Assembly (NCBI GenBank): GCA_022843385.1
Contig: JALHNT010000040.1
Coordinates: 1 to 64,000 of the forward strand
Direction of reading: 5' to 3'
Source: Anaerolineae bacterium
GTDB taxonomy: Bacteria; Chloroflexota; Anaerolineae; Aggregatilineales; Phototrophicaceae
DNA length: 64,000 nt
Made by a program: the position numbers and the translations under genes. The notes beneath the pieces were generated by a model. That model made no database searches and was not told where the DNA came from. It worked only from the letters and a program-made list of their open reading frames with translations. Shown in pieces: positions 36,498 to 45,805 of this stretch; positions within the stretch are counted from its first letter, which is position 1; each line of letters begins with the position of its first letter.

Positions 36498-37658
36498 ATG
36501 TCACGGACTCGAATTAGTTTGCTGGCGGTCATGCTGGTCGCCTTGCTGGCGGTCTCGTTCGCGGGCGTCAGCGCCCAGGATGAACCGCTGCGGATTTCGC
36601 TGGTTGTCAACGGTGTGCTGGGCGATAAGTCGTTCTTCGACTCGGCGCAGCGTGGTATGGATATGGCGATGGATGAGTATGATATCGAAGTCAATACCAT
36701 CGAACTCGGCATCGATCCGCAGAACTGGGAGAGCGGTCTGGCTGATGCCATGAGCGACAGCGAGAGCTATGATGTGCTGATCGCCGGAACCTTCCAGATG
36801 ATCGACTTCCTGGCGAGCAACTCACATAAGTACCCGGACAAGACCTTCGTCTTCTTCGATGCCCCGATGCCCTACGACAATGCCGAACTGTGTGTTGAGG
36901 GCTGTGCCAACGTCTACTCGATCACCTACAAGCAGAATGAAGGCTCGTTCCTGGCCGGTGTCTACGCCGCTGCCATGAGCAGCCAGGAAATCGAAGGCAT
37001 GAACCCGGAAGTCGTCCTCGGTGCGCTGGGTGGTCAGGACATCCCGGTCATCAATGACTTCATCGTGGGTTACGAACAGGGTGCCTGCCTGGTCAGCGCC
37101 GATGCACAGGTGCTGGTACAGTATGCCGGTGGCTGGAATGACCCGGCCAAGGGCAAGGAAATCGCCCTGGCGATGTACGAACAGAATGCCGACATCGTCT
37201 TCCAGATCGCTGGCGGCACCGGCGTGGGCGTGTTTGAAGCGGCTGAAGAGCAGGGTCACTTCGCCATCGGCGTCGACTCCGACCAGGCCAGCATTATCCT
37301 CGACACCGATCCGGAACAGGCGGTTCGTATTCTGACCTCGATGCAGAAGAACGTCGATGCCTCGCTGTTCCGCGCGGTTGGTCTGATCCTGGATGGCGAA
37401 CTGCCGGTTGGCACGGTTGAAAATCTGGGTCTGGATACCAACGGTGTCAGCCTGTCGATCAACGACATCTACACCGAAGCCACCCCGCAAAATGTGCAGG
37501 ATCTGGTCGCCGCTGCCACTGAAGCCGTGGTCGCCGGCGACATCACGGTGAACACCGTGTTCGCTGACGAAGCCACTGCTGCGAAGGTTGGTCAGGGTTG
37601 CGCCGCGATGCCCGCCACCGAATTCGATGCATCGGAATATCTGAGCGCCGGAATGTAA
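36498..37658 (+). CDS. BMP-family ABC substrate-binding protein (nucleoside/simple sugar)
   Basis: About 386 residues. Signal peptide SRTRISLLAVMLVALLAVSF ends near VSAQDEP; there is no lipobox Cys. The BMP (Med/PnrA-like) fold is marked by VNGVLGDKSFFDSAQRGMD, KQNEGSFLAGVYAA and IAGGTGVGVFEAAEEQG, then GVDSDQA. It captures a nucleoside or sugar outside the cell for the transporter downstream. ATG 36498 has AAGGAG 8 bp upstream; ATG 36492 would be too close to that site. A strong terminator-like hairpin follows, favouring high expression of this component. Confidence 0.9.
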   Translation: MSRTRISLLAVMLVALLAVSFAGVSAQDEPLRISLVVNGVLGDKSFFDSAQRGMDMAMDEYDIEVNTIELGIDPQNWESGLADAMSDSESYDVLIAGTFQMIDFLASNSHKYPDKTFVFFDAPMPYDNAELCVEGCANVYSITYKQNEGSFLAGVYAAAMSSQEIEGMNPEVVLGALGGQDIPVINDFIVGYEQGACLVSADAQVLVQYAGGWNDPAKGKEIALAMYEQNADIVFQIAGGTGVGVFEAAEEQGHFAIGVDSDQASIILDTDPEQAVRILTSMQKNVDASLFRAVGLILDGELPVGTVENLGLDTNGVSLSINDIYTEATPQNVQDLVAAATEAVVAGDITVNTVFADEATAAKVGQGCAAMPATEFDASEYLSAGM

Positions 37659-37686
37659 TCGCCTTGCGCTGATCGTTTCTAGCAGA

Positions 37687-37713
37687 ACAAGGGGCTTCCA
37701 AGCCCCTTGTTTT
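37687..37713 (+). terminator. Attenuating terminator after the binding-protein gene
   Basis: Stem ACAAGGGGC/GCCCCTTGT (extended inward by TT/AA) with four T. It lies inside the operon, between binding protein and ATPase, and would lower transport-subunit transcripts relative to the binding protein. Confidence 0.82.
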
Positions 37714-37750
37714 ACACACAGCCAGGTAGGTCGTTCTCACGAAAATCAAT

Positions 37751-39289
37751 ATGCCCTTATTAGAAGCCCTCAACATTGTTAAGGTCTACCCCAATGGCGT
37801 GCGCGCCAACAACAACATCTCCTTCTCGATTGAGCAGGGGGAAATTCATGCCATCGTCGGCGAAAACGGCGCGGGCAAATCCACCCTGATGAAGATGTTG
37901 TATGGCCTGGAGACGCCAACTTCCGGTCAGATCACGCTGCGCGGTCAGCCGGTATCGATTGACACCCCGCATAAAGCCATTGAACTCGGCATCGGCATGG
38001 TGCACCAGAACTTCATGCTGGTCGATTCGTTCACCGTCGCCGAGAACATCGCGCTGGGGAGAGAACCGCGCAGTGGCGCAGCGCTCGACCGCGCCAAAGC
38101 GATTCAGGATACCAGGCAACTGGCCGAAACCTATGGCCTGCAGGTTGACCCCACCGCTCGGATCGACTCGATCCCGGTGGGGATGCGCCAGCGCGTCGAG
38201 ATTCTCAAGGCGCTCTATCGTGGGGCGGAAATCCTGATCCTCGATGAACCCACCGCTGTGCTGACGCCGAAAGAGACCAACGATCTGTTCACCGCGATCC
38301 GCAGTCTGGTCAAACAGGGCAAGACCCTGATCTTCATCACCCATAAGCTGCGCGAGGTGATGGAAATCTCCGATCGGGTGACGGTGATGCGCGATGCCCA
38401 GAAGGTCGGTACGGTCAACACCCGCGACACCAGCATCCCGGAACTGGCGCGAATGATGGTTGGGCGCGAAGTCTTCATGGTGGTCGATAAGCCGCCGGTC
38501 AAGCGCGGTCAGCCGGTGTTGGAAGTCAAAGACCTGACTTATGCCAACGAGGCCGGACGGGCATTGGTCAACCATGTCTCCTTCACGGTCTACGAGAATG
38601 AAATTCTCGGCATCGCTGGCGTCGAGGGCAACGGCCAGACCGAGCTGATCGAGGTGCTGACGGGTCTGCGGAATCCTACCGGCGGCGAAGCCCTGGTCGA
38701 TGGCAAACCGATTCTGGGGCAGGGGCCGCGCAAAGTCCGGGAGAACCGGGTGACCCACATCCCGGAAGATCGCCTGACCAACGGCGTCGCCCGCGATGGC
38801 AGCATTGCCGATAACCTGATTATTGACCGCTACTATCGCGCTCCTTACGCCCGTTCCGGCCTGCTTGACCTGGGTAAGGTGGCTCAGAATGGTGCCGACA
38901 TGATTAAGCAATTCGGCATCCTGGCACCCAGCTCGTCGCTGCCCGTCGGCAGTCTATCGGGCGGCAACATGCAGAAAGTCATCGTCGCCCGCGAGTTCTC
39001 CTCATCGCCCCGGCTGCTGATCGCTGCCCAGCCCACGCGCGGCGTGGACATCGGCGCAATCGAATTCATCCATCAGCAGTTGGTCAATAAACGCACCGAA
39101 GGTCTGGCGATTCTGCTGGTCTCGGCGGATTTACAGGAAGTGATGAAACTGGCTGACCGGCTGATGGTGATGTACAACGGCGAGGTCGTCGCCATTTTGC
39201 CCAACGGCCCAGATGTGACCGAAGAGAAGCTGGGTCTGTATATGCTGGGCGCAGCGCGGCAAACCGCCGAGGAAATGGGGGCTGTCTGA
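37751..39289 (+). CDS. Double ABC ATPase of a nucleoside/sugar importer (NupO/RbsA-like)
   Basis: 512 residues, two fused nucleotide-binding domains. The first has Walker [10 protein letters not shown], signature-side [11 protein letters not shown], Walker [11 protein letters not shown] and H-loop ITHKLRE. The second has a degenerate Walker A ([10 protein letters not shown], no Lys-Ser/Thr), [15 protein letters not shown] and a TRGVD Walker B region, as expected for this class, in which site two is often inactive. It powers the two permeases encoded next. No ribosome site is evident before ATG 37751. Overlaps the permease start by 1 bp. Confidence 0.93.
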   Translation: MPLLEALNIVKVYPNGVRANNNISFSIEQGEIHAIVGENGAGKSTLMKMLYGLETPTSGQITLRGQPVSIDTPHKAIELGIGMVHQNFMLVDSFTVAENIALGREPRSGAALDRAKAIQDTRQLAETYGLQVDPTARIDSIPVGMRQRVEILKALYRGAEILILDEPTAVLTPKETNDLFTAIRSLVKQGKTLIFITHKLREVMEISDRVTVMRDAQKVGTVNTRDTSIPELARMMVGREVFMVVDKPPVKRGQPVLEVKDLTYANEAGRALVNHVSFTVYENEILGIAGVEGNGQTELIEVLTGLRNPTGGEALVDGKPILGQGPRKVRENRVTHIPEDRLTNGVARDGSIADNLIIDRYYRAPYARSGLLDLGKVAQNGADMIKQFGILAPSSSLPVGSLSGGNMQKVIVAREFSSSPRLLIAAQPTRGVDIGAIEFIHQQLVNKRTEGLAILLVSADLQEVMKLADRLMVMYNGEVVAILPNGPDVTEEKLGLYMLGAARQTAEEMGAV

Positions 39290-41007
39290 TGACCACTGCG
39301 TCACGTTCCTGGGGCTGGCTGATCGTCGGGCTGGTCGCTGCTGTCCTCGTCACCGTTTTCATCACCAGCCGCATGTTCAACGGCTCGGTCGAGGAAATGA
39401 CGGCACAGGCTGATTACGGCAACATCATCCTGGTGAATGTGCTGGTCGGCGTCAGCGTGGCGCTGTTCATCTTCCAGTTGAAATGGGGGGCGCTGCGGGT
39501 GACGCTCACGGTGGTTGGTGCGCTCATCCTCGGCTACATCGTCACCGCTTTCTTCAATCTGGATACGGCCCAGCGTTTCGTGCGCGGCGAATTTGAAGTT
39601 GCTCTGATCTCGCAGGCTGCGCCGGTCAGTGGCGCTGGGATCGACCTGGCTTATGGTGACACCGCCGAGGGTGAACTCAACCAGCCCGGCGCACGCACCC
39701 CGCTGACTGAAGCGCGTTACACCTTTCAGGGAACGCAGGGCGATGTCGTCACTATCATGGCCTATGGGGCGAATCGCCGCGCCACCGTCGATCTTCAGGT
39801 GGCATTACAGGATGCCAGCGGGTCAACACTTGTCAGCGCCGCCACCTCCACTGCCGAGCAGCGCGAACAATTCGAGGACATGCGTACCGAACGCGATGCC
39901 GCGATTCAGGATTTCACCCTGCCAGCCGATGGCCTATATACCATTGATGTTCGTCCCGAACCGGTCGCTTTCGCCACAACCATCAGCGAAACCGTTCAGG
40001 CGACCAATGCTGCCTACGATGCCTTTCTGCTGGGTGCGCTGGGACGCACCAATCGTTGGGCGGTCTGGATACAGGATGCCCTGACGTTGATCCTGATCGG
40101 TCTGGCGATTGCCATCGTCTTCCGCGCCAACCAGTTCAGTCTGGGCGCTGAGGGTCAGCTCTATTTGGGTGCGCTGGCTTCTGGCGTGGTGGCACTGGCC
40201 TGGGGTAATCTCTCGCCCTGGCTGGTGATACCGGTCGCCCTGCTGGCTTCGGTCACAGCCGGCTTTCTCTGGGGGCTGATCCCCGGCGTCCTCAAAGCCT
40301 ACCTGAACGCCAACGAACTGGTCTCGACGCTGATGCTGAACACCATCGCCATCCGCTTCTATGATCTGGTGCTGACGTTCCAGCTCAAGCCGCCGGAAGC
40401 CGGCTACATCGCCACCGATCGCTTTACTGACAACGCCATCTTCCCGCCGATTGTTGCCGAAACGCAGGTGACGGTGGCGGTCTTCATCGTCATCGCGGCG
40501 GTCATCGCCGTGTGGCTGCTCATCACCCGCACGCCGCTGGGCTACGAAATCCGCATGGTGGGCGCGAACCAGAAGTTCGCCGATTACGGCGGTGTCAACA
40601 CCAAACGCACGATTATGCTGGCAATGGCGGTCAGCGGCATCCTGGCCGGGCTGGCCGGGGCGCACCTGAGCATGGGCATCTACCGGCAGTTGCTCATCAA
40701 CATTTCGATTGGGCTGGCCTTTGAAGGGGTGGTGGTGGCGCTGCTGGCGCGCAACGATCCGCTGGTCATCCCGTTCACTGGCTTCCTCTACGCCTACTTA
40801 CGCGCCGGGGCGCAGTTCATGGAGCGTGATGCCAACGTCAGCTTTGAGGTGGTGCGTATCATCCAGGCTGTCATCATCCTGCTCATCACGGCGGAGGCGC
40901 TCACGGCTTTCTTCCAGCAGCGCCGCGCCCGACGCAAAGGGCTTGAGTCCGGGACGCCCAGCGCCGACACATCCAAACCGGCAGTAGAAGGGAGCGCACA
41001 TGGCTGA
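39289..41007 (+). CDS. ABC permease (NupP-like) with inserted PPC-like outer domain
   Basis: 572 residues against about 350 for the family. TM helices at about 8-28, 44-62 and 66-86, then a soluble domain at 95-245, then a BPD_transp_2 core from about 258 (LTLILIGLAIAIVFRANQFSLG, cited IVFRANQFSLGAEGQ; LGYEIRMVGANQKFADYGG). The insert reads like a bacterial pre-peptidase C-terminal (PPC) beta-sandwich: RYTFQGTQGDVVTIMAYG, then LPADGLYTIDVRPE. Positive charges after TM2 (KWGALR) put the insert outside the membrane. It could shape ligand handover from the binding protein or contact the cell wall. Confidence 0.87.
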   Translation: MTTASRSWGWLIVGLVAAVLVTVFITSRMFNGSVEEMTAQADYGNIILVNVLVGVSVALFIFQLKWGALRVTLTVVGALILGYIVTAFFNLDTAQRFVRGEFEVALISQAAPVSGAGIDLAYGDTAEGELNQPGARTPLTEARYTFQGTQGDVVTIMAYGANRRATVDLQVALQDASGSTLVSAATSTAEQREQFEDMRTERDAAIQDFTLPADGLYTIDVRPEPVAFATTISETVQATNAAYDAFLLGALGRTNRWAVWIQDALTLILIGLAIAIVFRANQFSLGAEGQLYLGALASGVVALAWGNLSPWLVIPVALLASVTAGFLWGLIPGVLKAYLNANELVSTLMLNTIAIRFYDLVLTFQLKPPEAGYIATDRFTDNAIFPPIVAETQVTVAVFIVIAAVIAVWLLITRTPLGYEIRMVGANQKFADYGGVNTKRTIMLAMAVSGILAGLAGAHLSMGIYRQLLINISIGLAFEGVVVALLARNDPLVIPFTGFLYAYLRAGAQFMERDANVSFEVVRIIQAVIILLITAEALTAFFQQRRARRKGLESGTPSADTSKPAVEGSAHG

Positions 41008-42400
41008 CGCTATCATCAACGGCATTTTCAGCGCCGCATTCCTGGCTTCGATCCTGCGCGTGACCACGCCCATCCTGCTGCCCTCGCTCGGCGCGCTGAT
41101 CTCGGATCGCGCCGGGGTCATCAACATCGGTCTGGAGGGCATGATGCTCGGCGCGGCTTTCACGGGCGTGATCGTCAGCGCCTATTCACAGACCTGGTTC
41201 GGGCCGGAGACCGGTCAGATCATCGGCCCCTGGCTCGGTCTGGTGGCCGGCGTCTTCGTCTCGGTCATGATGGCCCTGATGCTGGGTTTCTTCCACCTGC
41301 GCCTGAACGCCAATCTGATTCTGTCGGGCGTGGCGATCAGTTTCCTCGGTTCGGCGGCTACCGTCGCCATCATGTTCGAACTGACTGGTGACCGGGGCAA
41401 TACCAGCACCCTCGCCAGCCTGCAAATCCCCTTCATCCAACTGCCGGAATTCATCAACAGCATCCCGCTGATCGGGCCGTTCTTCTTTGAGGTGTTCGAT
41501 AATCAGAGCGCCATGACCTGGATCGCCTTCATCTCGGTCGGGTTGGTGTGGTTTCTGCTCTATCGCACCCCCTTCGGGATGCATCTTCGCGCTGCCGGCG
41601 AAAACCCGATGGCGGCACAGTCGGTCGGCATCCCGGTGCAGCGCACCCGTTTCATCGCCCTGATGCTGAGTGGTCTTTTTGCCGGGCTGGGTGGTATTCA
41701 CATGAGCATGGGCTACCTCTCGCTGTTCCAGCGCGACATGACCGCCGGGCGCGGCTTCATCGCGCTGGCGACTCCGCTCTTGGGCGGCAACACGCCCGCC
41801 GGGACGATGGTCGCGTCGATGGTCTTTGGCTTCTTCGATGCCCTCTCGAACCGCATCGGCTCACTGCAAATTCCGTCAATGCTGCCGTTGATGGTGCCGA
41901 ACGTCGCAACCGTCATGGCGCTGGTCATTTATGCCCTGCAAACCCGCCAATCGCAACGGGTGAAAGCCCTGCGCGCCGCCTCAACCGGCGACTTCAACGC
42001 CGCTTACTGGAACATCATCCAGCGCCTCAGTCTGATGCATGTGGTGCTGGCGATGCTGGCGATCATCGGTATCATCATCGCTATCTGTCTGTTCGCCGCG
42101 CCCAACGGTTTTGGCGGCAATGAGGTGGCCTTCCCGCTTGGACTGGTGATCGCTGTCGTTTCGGTGATCCTGATCGCCATCAATGTGCCGTTCCTGGCGC
42201 GGGTCGAGCGCATCGCCCAACAGGTATGGTACAGCGGCGTGGCAGCCGTCATCTCGTTGGGGGTGTATCTCGGTCTGTTCTTGGCGCTGTTCTATGCCCC
42301 AACCCTGGCCCTCCCGCTGGCACTCGTCCTGGGCGCGGCCATCTGGGCCGGTCTGGGCGGCATCCGCCTGGTGGGTATGCGCCAGCCGCAGTTGGCGTGA
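41000..42400 (+). CDS. Second ABC permease (NupQ-like) with four extra TM helices
   Basis: 466 residues. The core (1-310) shows the BPD_transp_2 pattern: GALISDRAGVINIGLEGMM, RLNANLILSGVAISF and HLRAAGENPMAAQSVGI. After VIYALQTRQ comes an extension of about 140 residues with four predicted helices (YWNIIQRLSLMHVVLAMLAI onward, ending near GGIRLVGM). Typical members stop at about 300-320. The ATG lies inside the preceding gene (8-bp overlap). It forms the channel with the NupP-like protein; the extension has no known role. Confidence 0.88.
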   Translation: MADAIINGIFSAAFLASILRVTTPILLPSLGALISDRAGVINIGLEGMMLGAAFTGVIVSAYSQTWFGPETGQIIGPWLGLVAGVFVSVMMALMLGFFHLRLNANLILSGVAISFLGSAATVAIMFELTGDRGNTSTLASLQIPFIQLPEFINSIPLIGPFFFEVFDNQSAMTWIAFISVGLVWFLLYRTPFGMHLRAAGENPMAAQSVGIPVQRTRFIALMLSGLFAGLGGIHMSMGYLSLFQRDMTAGRGFIALATPLLGGNTPAGTMVASMVFGFFDALSNRIGSLQIPSMLPLMVPNVATVMALVIYALQTRQSQRVKALRAASTGDFNAAYWNIIQRLSLMHVVLAMLAIIGIIIAICLFAAPNGFGGNEVAFPLGLVIAVVSVILIAINVPFLARVERIAQQVWYSGVAAVISLGVYLGLFLALFYAPTLALPLALVLGAAIWAGLGGIRLVGMRQPQLA

Positions 42401-42413
42401 CCGGTGAACGCAC

Positions 42414-43358
42414 ATGAACCAGTCGTGGGTTGTTGGCATTGATCTGGGCGGCACTAAAATCGATATGGGTCTGATCGCGCCCGATAACGGCGTCATCGCG
42501 CGTCATCGGATGCCGACCCAGAACGAACAGGGGCCGCAGGCGATGGTGGAACGCATCGCCCAGGTCATGGCTGACTTTGCCAGTCACCTGCCAGCCGGCA
42601 AGACCATCGAAGCCCTCGGCATCTGCACCCCTGGCCCAGTGGATCACATCAGCGGTTCGCTGCTGACGCTGGTCAATCTGCCCGGTCTGTCCCACAGTCC
42701 GCTGCGGCAGATGCTGGCTGACCGATTGGGTATCCCGGTCAAACTCGATCATGATGCCAAAGTCGCGGCGCTGGGCGATTTTCATTACGGTGCCGGACGC
42801 GGGGCGCGCAGCATGACCTACACCGTGTTGGGGACGGGTGTGGGCGCGGCCATCATCCTGAATGGACAGTTGTACTACGGCGATGGCAATGCCGCTGGCG
42901 AAGTTGGTCACATCACCATTGACCGCTACGGCGAGATGGAGAACAGCGGTGTGCGCGGCGCGGTGCAGCGCTACACCAGCGGCCCCAACCTGGCGCGACA
43001 GTACCGTGAGGTCGTGGGCAGCGCGGTGATGGCGGATGGCACGCCGATCACCGGGGAAGTCGTGGCGCAGCGAGCGTTGTCTGGCGACCCGGTCGCCGTT
43101 CGATTGATCGCTGAAGCCGGCGAGGCGCTCGGCATCGCGGTGGCGTCGATGGCAATGATCCTCGATATTGAACTGAACGTCATCGGCGGCGGGTTGGCAC
43201 GATTGGGCGACCTGTTGCTGGAGCCAGCCCGTCAGTCGATGAGGCGTTACTGCTTTCAGGCGTTGGGCGAACGGGTGAAGATTGTCGCCAGCGCACTGCC
43301 GGATACTGGCCCGCTTCTCGGCTGCGCTTACATGGCACGGGAGTTACTCCATACCTGA
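42414..43358 (+). CDS. ROK-family protein lacking the zinc motif
   Basis: 314 residues. ATP and sugar motifs of ROK kinases: VVGIDLGGTKIDMG, KLDHDAKVAALGDFHYG, VLGTGVGAAII and GEVGHITIDRYG. The zinc segment CxCGxxGCxE that normally follows is replaced by MENSGVRGAVQRYTSG with no cysteine. No HTH is present, so it is a kinase-type rather than a repressor-type ROK. It likely phosphorylates a hexose, glucosamine or allose, though loss of zinc ligands may change stability or substrate. Thirteen bases after the permease. Confidence 0.85.
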   Translation: MNQSWVVGIDLGGTKIDMGLIAPDNGVIARHRMPTQNEQGPQAMVERIAQVMADFASHLPAGKTIEALGICTPGPVDHISGSLLTLVNLPGLSHSPLRQMLADRLGIPVKLDHDAKVAALGDFHYGAGRGARSMTYTVLGTGVGAAIILNGQLYYGDGNAAGEVGHITIDRYGEMENSGVRGAVQRYTSGPNLARQYREVVGSAVMADGTPITGEVVAQRALSGDPVAVRLIAEAGEALGIAVASMAMILDIELNVIGGGLARLGDLLLEPARQSMRRYCFQALGERVKIVASALPDTGPLLGCAYMARELLHT

Positions 43359-43377
43359 TCGATTGATCGGAATGGTA

Positions 43378-43407
43378 TTCGTCACACACACGCGGATTGG
43401 ATAGAAT
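43378..43407 (+). promoter_or_regulatory. Possible internal promoter before the ADP-ribosylglycohydrolase gene
   Basis: TTCGTC, 18-bp spacer, TAGAAT in the 91-bp gap after the ROK gene. A fair -10 box but weak -35. Confidence 0.35.
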
Positions 43408-43449
43408 GTCAATTCGCAGTTGTATGACGCAGCGCATAGGAGTCCCGAT

Positions 43450-44454
43450 TTGTCCACACTCAAAGAGAAAATACTCGGCGGCCTTTACGGTCAGGCGTTG
43501 GGCGATGCCTGGGGTATGCCGGCTTACTTCCATCCAGACCAGACCTGGAAAGCCTATGGCTGGATCACCGACTTCCTGCCCGCCCCGCCGGATCATGAGG
43601 TTCATGCCGGGCTGCCCGCCGCCCGCATCACCGATGATTCTGAGCAGGCGTTTTCGCTGGCCTGGGAATACATCCATGCCAAAGATGTCACCCTGGCGGC
43701 GACCATCAAGGGCATCGTCGAGTGGTATGATCGGGTAGGCGGCGACACGTCCAAATACGTCGGCCCCAGCACCCGGCGCGGCGTCCAGGCGCTCAAACGC
43801 GGTGACGATCCGCACACCACCGGGCGGCTTGGGGATACCAACGGCGCGGCCATGCGCGTCTCGCCGGTGGGACTGTTGCATCCCAATGACCCCATCGGCG
43901 CGATAGATGATGCCGCCATCTCCTGTATCCCCACCCACAACACCAGCGTCGCCATCTCCGGTGCCAGCGCGATTGCGGCCGCCATCGCCATCGCCATGCG
44001 CAAGGATGCCACGCTGGACGCCATCATCGCCGGGGGGCTGCTGGGCGCAGAGCTGGGCCGTCAGAAAGGCCATCCCTGGCTGGGGCCGTCTGTGACCCGA
44101 CGCATCGAAATGGCAGTGACCATCGCGCGCAAAGGTGGCGATCCATTGGCGCGGCTGCGCGAAATCTTTGATACCGTCGGTACCTCGCTCTCGATTGTTG
44201 AGACGGTTGGCGCGGCCTTCGGTGTGCTGGTCATGGCCGATGCTGATCCGAAGCAGACCGCCATCTATGCCGCCAATTGTTCCGGTGATGCCGATACGGT
44301 GGGGGCGATTGCCTGCGCTATCGCTGGAACGTATCGTGGAGTGGGCGCGATTGACCCGGCCATCATCGCGCGACTGGATGCCGATGAGATTTGCAAACAG
44401 TACAACATCCCCGCCATAGCCGAGGGCCTGTATAGCATGGTCAGCCCTTCATGA
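43450..44454 (+). CDS. ADP-ribosylglycohydrolase-family enzyme
   Basis: About 334 residues. The family marks are present: GGLYGQALGDAWGMP at the N-terminus, ARITDDSEQAFSLAW (metal-binding Asp pair) and CSGDADTVGAIACAIAGTYRG (C-terminal Asp, in the place of GDTDT). These magnesium enzymes cleave N-glycosidic bonds to ADP-ribose or ribosyl compounds. TTG 43450 is chosen because AGGAG lies 7 bp upstream; TTG 43420 has none. Its stop overlaps the PfkB gene by 4 bp. Beside a nucleoside importer, kinases and nucleoside hydrolase, it probably serves ribosyl salvage rather than protein de-modification (inferred). Confidence 0.85.
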   Translation: MSTLKEKILGGLYGQALGDAWGMPAYFHPDQTWKAYGWITDFLPAPPDHEVHAGLPAARITDDSEQAFSLAWEYIHAKDVTLAATIKGIVEWYDRVGGDTSKYVGPSTRRGVQALKRGDDPHTTGRLGDTNGAAMRVSPVGLLHPNDPIGAIDDAAISCIPTHNTSVAISGASAIAAAIAIAMRKDATLDAIIAGGLLGAELGRQKGHPWLGPSVTRRIEMAVTIARKGGDPLARLREIFDTVGTSLSIVETVGAAFGVLVMADADPKQTAIYAANCSGDADTVGAIACAIAGTYRGVGAIDPAIIARLDADEICKQYNIPAIAEGLYSMVSPS

Positions 44455-45404
44455 CAGCGCCTGTTGTGTCTTTAGGCGATCTGGTGATTGATCTGGTCAC
44501 GCCGGTTAACCTCCCCATCACGCCGTTCGATCACCAGGAGTCGGGCGGGGCGCTGCCGGAACCAGGCGGCTCTGGCAATTTCATGATTTTGGGGGCGCGG
44601 CTGGGGATGGCGGTGTCGTCGGTGGGCGCGGTGGGTGATGACTTATTTGGCCGCTTCCTGTGCGAGGTCCTCGTCAGCGAAGGCGTCAATATCAGCGGGA
44701 TTGTCCGCGTGCCTGATGTGAATTCGACGCTGGTGCTGGATCTGATTGATCGCAGGACCGGTCAGCACGTCTTCATCGGCAGCAGCAGCCAGGCCGCCCC
44801 GGTGGCCTATTCAACCCTGATGGATGGGATCATCGCCAGCGCCGGAGCAGTCTTCTTTCAGGGCTATACCCTGCTGGAAAAAGCCAATGTTGAGATCACA
44901 CCGCGAGCCATAGCCGCCGCACGGGGGCGCGGCATCCCGGTCTATTTCGATGTCGGCCCTACGGTCAAGCATCACCCGATTGACGACCTGGACAGCATCA
45001 TCCAACAGACCGACATCCTGATGCTGACGGAGGACGAGGTGCCGCTGGCGGCGCATGGTCAGACCGGCGACCCGGCCTTTGCCTGGTTGCTGGCACAGGG
45101 GCCGCACACGCTGGTGGTCAAGCAGGGTGGACAGGGCTGCACCATCATCCGTTCTGAGGGACAACTGGCAGTCCCCGGTTTCCCGGTAAACGTGATCGAT
45201 ACCGTTGGCGCGGGCGATTGCTTCGATGCGGCTTTCATCTTCGCCCGGCTGTCCGGTCAGGGCTGGGGAGAAGCGGCGCAATTCGCTAATGCAGTCGGTG
45301 CCGCCAGCGTGCAAAAGCGCGGCGCGGGGCGTAATGTGCCGACGTGTGCTGAAGTCCGATCTCTCCTGGAACATCACCGAGTCTGGAACCCACTGTCATG
45401 TTGA
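44451..45404 (+). CDS. PfkB-family carbohydrate/nucleoside kinase
   Basis: 317 residues. GGSGNFMILGARLG near the N-terminus gives the first PfkB signature; the second, DTVGAGDCFDAAFIFA, has the catalytic Asp. It would transfer the ATP phosphate to a ribose, nucleoside or 2-keto-3-deoxy acid. ATGA overlap with the ADP-ribosylglycohydrolase and 7-bp overlap with the YjbQ gene mean tightly coupled expression. Ribokinase is the best guess from the context: nucleoside hydrolases and the hydrolase upstream release ribose. Confidence 0.88.
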   Translation: MTAPVVSLGDLVIDLVTPVNLPITPFDHQESGGALPEPGGSGNFMILGARLGMAVSSVGAVGDDLFGRFLCEVLVSEGVNISGIVRVPDVNSTLVLDLIDRRTGQHVFIGSSSQAAPVAYSTLMDGIIASAGAVFFQGYTLLEKANVEITPRAIAAARGRGIPVYFDVGPTVKHHPIDDLDSIIQQTDILMLTEDEVPLAAHGQTGDPAFAWLLAQGPHTLVVKQGGQGCTIIRSEGQLAVPGFPVNVIDTVGAGDCFDAAFIFARLSGQGWGEAAQFANAVGAASVQKRGAGRNVPTCAEVRSLLEHHRVWNPLSC

Positions 45405-45802
45405 GAACCATTGATCTGCAAACCCCGGCGGGCGAGTCGCTGACTGATGTGACGGCGCAGGTGAAAGACATCGTCGGCGCAACCGGCGTACTCTCGGGCC
45501 TGTGCGTCCTGTTTGTCCCCCACACCACAGCCGCCATCACCATCAACTCGATGCTGGATACGGCCACTGCTACCGACATCATCCACGATCTGAAGCGGTT
45601 GGTGCCAACGCGGGTGGATTTCGTCCATCAGTACGACACGCCGGCGGATGCCGCCGGTCATATCAAGGCGGCGCTTATCGGTCACAGCGTTACGCTCATC
45701 ATTGATCGCGGACAATTGCTGCTGGGGAGTTCCCAGAGCATTTTATTCTATGAGTTCGACGGGCCGCGCGAACGCAAAATTCAGGTGAAGGTGCAGGGAT
45801 AA
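45398..45802 (+). CDS. yjbQ: YjbQ/UPF0047-family protein
   Basis: 134 residues, usual length. VPHTTAAITINSMLDTATATDI matches the metal/phosphate site HTT-AI-IN (cited PHTTAAITIN), and SVTLIIDRGQLLLGSSQSILFYEFDGPRERK matches the family C-terminus (cited LLLGSSQSILFYEFDGP). The canonical HAHIKA segment appears as AAGHIKAALIG. Members complement thiamine-phosphate synthase weakly and may act on other phosphates. It lies in a nucleoside/sugar kinase operon, 3 bp before the nucleoside hydrolase. Confidence 0.88.
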   Translation: MLRTIDLQTPAGESLTDVTAQVKDIVGATGVLSGLCVLFVPHTTAAITINSMLDTATATDIIHDLKRLVPTRVDFVHQYDTPADAAGHIKAALIGHSVTLIIDRGQLLLGSSQSILFYEFDGPRERKIQVKVQG

Positions 45803-45805
45803 CCC

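Noticed and set aside
37760-38911. 383-codon minus-strand frame opposite the double ATPase
   Set aside because: Shadow of a gene with intact Walker motifs on the plus strand.
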